6,816 bases of DNA from assembly GCA_021162225.1 (NCBI GenBank), contig JAGGZB010000148.1, forward strand, positions 1-6,816, given 5' to 3'. The DNA is from Candidatus Bathyarchaeota archaeon (GTDB lineage: Archaea; Thermoproteota; Bathyarchaeia; Bathyarchaeales; DTEX01). A program made the translations under genes and the position numbers. Shown here piece by piece: positions 3,842 to 6,816 of this stretch (positions within the stretch are counted from its first letter, which is position 1; the number at the start of each line of letters is the position of its first letter). Under the pieces are notes generated by a model. The model was given only the letters and a program-made list of their open reading frames with translations. It was not told the origin of the DNA and did not search any database.

Positions 3842-6559
3842 TTAGATGCCCACCTCCGGCATAATTTCCAGTTCTTCAGCCTCTTCAGAGTAACCTTCCT
3901 CGACTTGAGACTTCTTTCTTCTTAACCGCTCCACTAACTTGATTACCGTGTAGCCGGTTATAGCTATAGCCCCTGAATACGTTAATGCATTTACTACATG
4001 GAATTTTGAGACTTCCAGTTCTTGTGTCTCAAAGCCCGGTACATCAATCCTAAGACTCGCCTTGTAAATCAGACCATAGAAAGGTTCATCTACAAGATAT
4101 AGCCCATTCTTTCCCAGAATTTGCTTTCCATTAACTAGAACCTTTCCATCAACCGGTTTTCCATCAGATCTGTAACGTAAAGATATTGAAAGCTTAGCAT
4201 ACCCGAACGTTGTCCCATCAAAAGTTACGAAGTAATCTATTAAGTCACATATAATTAATAGCTCATTAGCGTCGCAAGCAGTTATTCCACGCTTATCGGG
4301 CGATATTGAGTTGACGCTTATCTTTAATCTTCCTACTGAAGAACAGCGCGGCTGCTTTGGTTTCAGAATTACTGAGCCATTGAAAGGTTTACCATCACTC
4401 TCATAAAGGGCGCTTATTTGGATAGGAATATTCGAGCCTAAGGCATATCTTTCAAAATCAGATCTTAGCGTTATAGATACTTTATCCCAATGGATTAACA
4501 ACGGTTTTGCCACGAATTTAGTAATACCGTAAAGTTCGTCTTTAATGCTTACTACTTCCACCTTTTCTTGTCCAGGAGAGTTTAAAACAGGTGATTGACT
4601 AGAGAGTTTAATTACACCTTTAAACGGCCTTTTATCATAAGCATAATATGCACTCCATTTAATGTTGGCTTTTTCACCTACGTTATAGTATAGTTTGTCT
4701 GTAGATAGTTTGATAATAACTTCGTCCCAGATTATTTTTATTGGCTTTTGTAAAACAGTTTTCAAACCGTAAAGAGTATCCGATATAGAAGCTATTTTAA
4801 TTACTTCGTCTCCAACAGACGATTTGGAAATGTTAAAGGTAAACACGCCCTTACCTTCTATACTCTGATTATTGTTTAACACTATGGTTCCTTCAAAAGG
4901 AGTTCTGTCATAAGCATATCTTATATACAGCTTTACCTCAACGTTCTCCCCGACGTTAACTCTGCTATCAGAAATGTCAGCACGATATACTTCGGCTGCA
5001 TCAAATACTGCGTAGGGTGTCACCTCGAATTCTAAGCATGATATTCCATGGTATGAGGAGAGTTTTGGTAATACTTCTACTCTTCCGGGCTTATCTGATT
5101 TTAATCTTATTGAGACAAAGCCAGTAGAGTTCACAACATATTCTACTCCTCCGAATTCAAGCACGGCACCATCAGCAGGTTTCCTATCGGTATTCCTCAC
5201 CACTCTCAGCACTACTTCTGCTTCAGAGTTTATGTCATATCTAGGCTTGCTGGTTTTAAAATCACTGACTATCAGGCATGTCGGAATTTCCAATATTATA
5301 TGTTCAACGTTATTGTTCGGATCTCTATCAATTTGCGTCGATATCTCTACTTTCACATCTCTCATATCGCGATTCACAGTTATTTGGAATGTGAAATTAG
5401 TAGACTCACCGGGCTTTAGAGCGTTCATATATCTAAGAGACGCTAGAACCTCATCTTCATCCATTTTCTTAAGCCTAATTTCAAATGGACAGGATTCTGC
5501 GGTACCCACGTTAGATATCTTGACAACCAGGCTTATTTTTTCGTTAGGCAACGTCTCACCTATAATCTGAATTTTCTCAATAGAAAGATCGGGTAAACCA
5601 TTAGTGACTATTAATGATGCCTCTAACGGATCAACGTTCACTACCCTTACAGTGAACCCTAAGCTCTCACTAATAAACTCCTCATCGACCCATAAAGTAG
5701 CAAGAATTTCTACGATGTCACTACTATGGTCGTACAAGTATACTAAGACCCCATTTTGAGGTATTCCGACATCTTCTCCATCGGCAAATCGATATTCTAT
5801 AAAAATGCTTTTTGTTTCGGACACTGGTAAAATTAAAGCTTTAGCTGCTTGAGAAGACATCTTTGGAAGACTAATTTCAATTCTTTCACCTCTTTTTACC
5901 GAGATCACATTTGAGCCGTAGCTCATCCAACCTAGCTTTAATTTTTCTACAGAAAGTAGGTGAACAATGGAAGACCAGCTATCTTTAGACATTATAGTCC
6001 ACCCGTTTGCTTTTTTCTGCTCGCTTAAGCCTAAAGCTCTTAGCACAGCGTAAATATAATGTGGTTTTCCAGAAGCCAAAGGTAAAATTGCATAACGTAT
6101 GCTACCTATGCCCCCGTATTCATCGACTCCCCCAATAACGCAGTCTTCTGGATTACACGAACCAGTATGTACTATCAACAAAACGTTACAGTCCTTTAAT
6201 GCATCTTCTGGCACCCGTTTTATCACCTCTTCTAGCAATTTCTGTCTCGCTGAGTTGTTGTAGGCATAACTTTCAAATGAAGACCAAGAGTAAGATAAAG
6301 TAGTCCAGTTTATCAGACGAATGTTGACGCTCATTTTTCCATAGCTTACTTCCTCAAAATAGCTCTCGAAATAATTAGAAGCCGTGAAGCCTATTAACGA
6401 AACCTTGAACTCTGGAGGATTGTCTTGAAAAGCGACTGGTACTACGACAATATTCAGCTGTCCTTTCACTTCGATCGCGCTAGCTTGCTCTAAAGATAAA
6501 ATCGCCATCAAACATGCAAAAAGTATCAGAAGCAATCTCAAGGTTTTCAGAAAGTTCAT
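3842..6559 (-). CDS. Secreted, membrane-anchored M6-like surface protein with a degenerate zinc site, CARDB-like domain and Ig-like repeats (905 aa)
   Basis: A signal peptide covers residues 1-28 (LLLILFACLMAILSL core, cleavage after ASA). Residues 30-215 follow the M6/immune inhibitor A plan: LNIVVVPVAFQD, YFEEVSYGKMSVNIRLINW, NVLLIVHTG, then GWTIMSKDSW...HLLSVEKLKLGWM. At 170-178, where M6 enzymes have HExxH-ALGL, it reads YAVLR-ALGL, so both zinc histidines and the glutamate are absent; I expect no protease activity. Residues 321-425 resemble a CARDB adhesion domain (PDLSIEKIQI, NVGTAESCPFEIRL, LKPGESTNFTF). About five Ig-like repeats fill 433-850. A membrane helix (854-876) precedes RLRRKK and a short acidic tail inside the cell. 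ATG 6559 follows GGAGGTGGG. Role is inferred: binding or scaffolding outside the cell with the coupled membrane protein. M6-like identity is likely; substrate unknown. Confidence 0.85.
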   Translation of the reverse strand: MNFLKTLRLLLILFACLMAILSLEQASAIEVKGQLNIVVVPVAFQDNPPEFKVSLIGFTASNYFESYFEEVSYGKMSVNIRLINWTTLSYSWSSFESYAYNNSARQKLLEEVIKRVPEDALKDCNVLLIVHTGSCNPEDCVIGGVDEYGGIGSIRYAILPLASGKPHYIYAVLRALGLSEQKKANGWTIMSKDSWSSIVHLLSVEKLKLGWMSYGSNVISVKRGERIEISLPKMSSQAAKALILPVSETKSIFIEYRFADGEDVGIPQNGVLVYLYDHSSDIVEILATLWVDEEFISESLGFTVRVVNVDPLEASLIVTNGLPDLSIEKIQIIGETLPNEKISLVVKISNVGTAESCPFEIRLKKMDEDEVLASLRYMNALKPGESTNFTFQITVNRDMRDVKVEISTQIDRDPNNNVEHIILEIPTCLIVSDFKTSKPRYDINSEAEVVLRVVRNTDRKPADGAVLEFGGVEYVVNSTGFVSIRLKSDKPGRVEVLPKLSSYHGISCLEFEVTPYAVFDAAEVYRADISDSRVNVGENVEVKLYIRYAYDRTPFEGTIVLNNNQSIEGKGVFTFNISKSSVGDEVIKIASISDTLYGLKTVLQKPIKIIWDEVIIKLSTDKLYYNVGEKANIKWSAYYAYDKRPFKGVIKLSSQSPVLNSPGQEKVEVVSIKDELYGITKFVAKPLLIHWDKVSITLRSDFERYALGSNIPIQISALYESDGKPFNGSVILKPKQPRCSSVGRLKISVNSISPDKRGITACDANELLIICDLIDYFVTFDGTTFGYAKLSISLRYRSDGKPVDGKVLVNGKQILGKNGLYLVDEPFYGLIYKASLRIDVPGFETQELEVSKFHVVNALTYSGAIAITGYTVIKLVERLRRKKSQVEEGYSEEAEELEIMPEVGI
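3851..3857 (-). promoter_or_regulatory. Strong SD inside the end of the 905-aa gene
   Basis: GGAGGTG lies 11 bases before ATG 3839, within the codons for the last residues PEVGI. It fixes the start of the membrane gene and shows translational coupling. Confidence 0.6.
3932..4000 (-). other. C-terminal membrane anchor of the surface protein
   Basis: Residues 854-876 (core NALTYSGAIAITGYTVIKLV) form the only long hydrophobic segment after the signal peptide. They are followed by RLRRKK, which predicts an outside N-terminus and a cytoplasmic tail of about 28 residues. Confidence 0.65.
4010..5263 (-). repeat. About five Ig-like protein repeats in the 905-aa surface protein
   Basis: The repeats are marked by DRKPADG (458), DRTPFEG (551), DKRPFKG (642), DGKPFNG (722) and DGKPVDG (799), a spacing of 93, 91, 80 and 77 residues. 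In repeats 2-4 a Tyr lies just before (YAYD, YAYD, YESD) and strands such as TIVLN, VIKLS and VILK follow. Repeats 2 and 3 also end alike, with SISDTLYGLK and SIKDELYGIT, then a tryptophan-aspartate pair (IIWDEV, LIHWDKV). The DNA copies have diverged, so the repeats are old and not a recent expansion. Such arrays usually form a stalk that holds a head domain away from the membrane. Confidence 0.65.
5285..5599 (-). other. CARDB-like domain of the surface protein
   Basis: Residues 321-425 start PDLSIEKIQI and contain the landmarks NEKISLVVKISNVGTAES, LKPGESTNFTFQI, and DRDPNNNVEHIILEI near the end. The order matches the CARDB/Ig-like adhesion family: P-D-L start, N-x-G turn, L-x-P-G-E-S turn and D-x-x-N-x-N-N end. 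Confidence 0.6.
6038..6052 (-). other. Degenerate HExxH site of the M6-like domain
   Basis: Codons for residues 170-174 give Y-A-V-L-R directly before ALGL. In active M6 enzymes the same place reads H-E-x-x-H before ALGL, so all three key residues are changed while the flanking motif is kept. Confidence 0.65.
6476..6559 (-). other. Signal peptide of the surface protein
   Basis: Residues 1-28: basic start (K5, R8), hydrophobic core LLLILFACLMAILSL, and a small-residue ASA cleavage site before IEVKGQ. This predicts export by the Sec route. Confidence 0.75.
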
Positions 6560-6563
6560 TTAA

Positions 6564-6572
6564 CCCACCTCC
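6564..6572 (-). promoter_or_regulatory. Ribosome binding site of the 905-aa gene
   Basis: GGAGGTGGG lies 4 bases before ATG 6559, in the 20-base gap after the upstream stop. No promoter fits in the gap, so the gene is read from the upstream transcript. Confidence 0.6.
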
Positions 6573-6579
6573 TGCCACA

Positions 6580-6816
6580 TTACCCTATTGGTATGTCTGT
6601 TCTTTTCTGCCACGGATACTTGTAAAGGTTGATAGGCTTAGAGAGGTGATCATATGGCGTGCATAAGGTAATGTACATCCAACCATCGCTCCCTACTATT
6701 TGCTTACGTTTCTCTTCGATCATTAACGTCATTCTCGTTATTGATTCCGAAAGTCGGACCTCGATTTCAAAGCGTTCGTAGAAGTCTATAGCTCCCTTTT
6801 TATTTTTGTCATATAC
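6580..6816 (-). CDS. C-terminal 78 residues of an unidentified protein (partial, runs off the right edge)
   Basis: The leftward frame is open from base 6816 to TAA at 6582-6580, with no start inside the window. The 78 residues are soluble and charged. They include KKGAIDFYERFEIEVRLSE, a helix MTLMIEEKRKQIVG, then DGWMYITLCTPYDHLSKP and an end rich in aromatic and basic residues, INLYKYPWQKRTDIPIG. There is no membrane segment. The stop is 20 bases before the surface-protein ATG, so it is the upstream member of the same operon. I do not recognise the family. The composition is sensible for coding sequence and no other frame of comparable length covers these bases. Confidence 0.65.
   Translation of the reverse strand, partial: VYDKNKKGAIDFYERFEIEVRLSESITRMTLMIEEKRKQIVGSDGWMYITLCTPYDHLSKPINLYKYPWQKRTDIPIG

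Noticed and set aside
5232..5570. Rightward 112-codon reading frame
   Set aside because: It lies wholly inside the coding region of the CARDB-like domain on the other strand and has no start signal.
6047..6061. H167-Y-I-Y-A as a variant HExxH
   Set aside because: It has one histidine but is offset by three residues from the ALGL motif that normally follows HExxH directly. Aligning on ALGL gives YAVLR as the equivalent site, and no glutamate is present in either reading.
6500..6520. Lipobox-like L-F-A-C in the signal peptide of the surface protein
   Set aside because: The cysteine (residue 16) lies in the middle of the hydrophobic core, which continues to residue 23 and ends in a normal ASA cleavage site, and the protein has its own C-terminal anchor.
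1..6816. CRISPR arrays, tRNA or rRNA genes, transposases or insertion-sequence ends
   Set aside because: I scanned for regular spaced repeats, tRNA-like sequence and long terminal inverted repeats and saw none. The small-gene content hints at mobile DNA, but no integrase or attachment site is visible.

Overview
The window looks archaeal, most likely from a thermophilic member of the Thermoproteota (TACK) group. The evidence is archaeal TATA boxes placed for leaderless or near-leaderless starts, purine-rich ribosome binding sites such as GGAGGTG inside operons, T-run terminators without strong stems, and heavy use of ATA (Ile) and AGG/AGA (Arg) codons. No protein here gives a lineage-specific match I can name, so the assignment is an inference.

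Left part (1-1986): the end of a rightward gene (stop at 82) and its T-run terminator face a compact leftward operon of small proteins. In transcription order these are a frameshifted gene (1986-1761), an 86-aa protein (1764-1504), possibly a 16-codon mini-ORF (1498-1448), a 144-aa protein (1448-1014), a 55-aa protein (1007-840), a 105-aa protein (837-523) and a 71-aa protein (510-295). Junctions are ATGA or TAATG overlaps or gaps of 2-12 bases, mostly with purine-rich ribosome binding sites, so this is one translationally coupled unit. I recognise none of the proteins. The DNA here is clearly richer in G+C than the rest of the window.

Middle (1987-3083): an AT-rich stretch with divergent promoters and several dyad symmetries, then two or three small orphan genes: a rightward 79-aa basic protein, a leftward 117-aa helical protein and a doubtful 63-aa reading frame that overlaps its start.

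Right part (3084-6816): a leftward operon. It starts with the C-terminal 78 residues of an unknown gene running off the window, followed by a 905-aa secreted, C-terminally anchored cell-surface protein. That protein has the frame of an M6 (immune inhibitor A-like) metalloprotease domain, but the HExxH zinc site reads Y-A-V-L-R. It then has a CARDB-like domain and about five Ig-like repeats marked by D-x-[KR]-P-[FVA]-x-G. Behind it, coupled by an SD inside its last codons, lies a region of hydrophobic reading frames (3839-3084). This looks like one roughly 250-residue multi-pass membrane protein broken into successive frames.

The two most interesting items are the predicted non-catalytic M6-like surface protein with its coupled, apparently broken membrane partner, and the left operon of six small orphan genes whose first member carries an apparent one-base frameshift.
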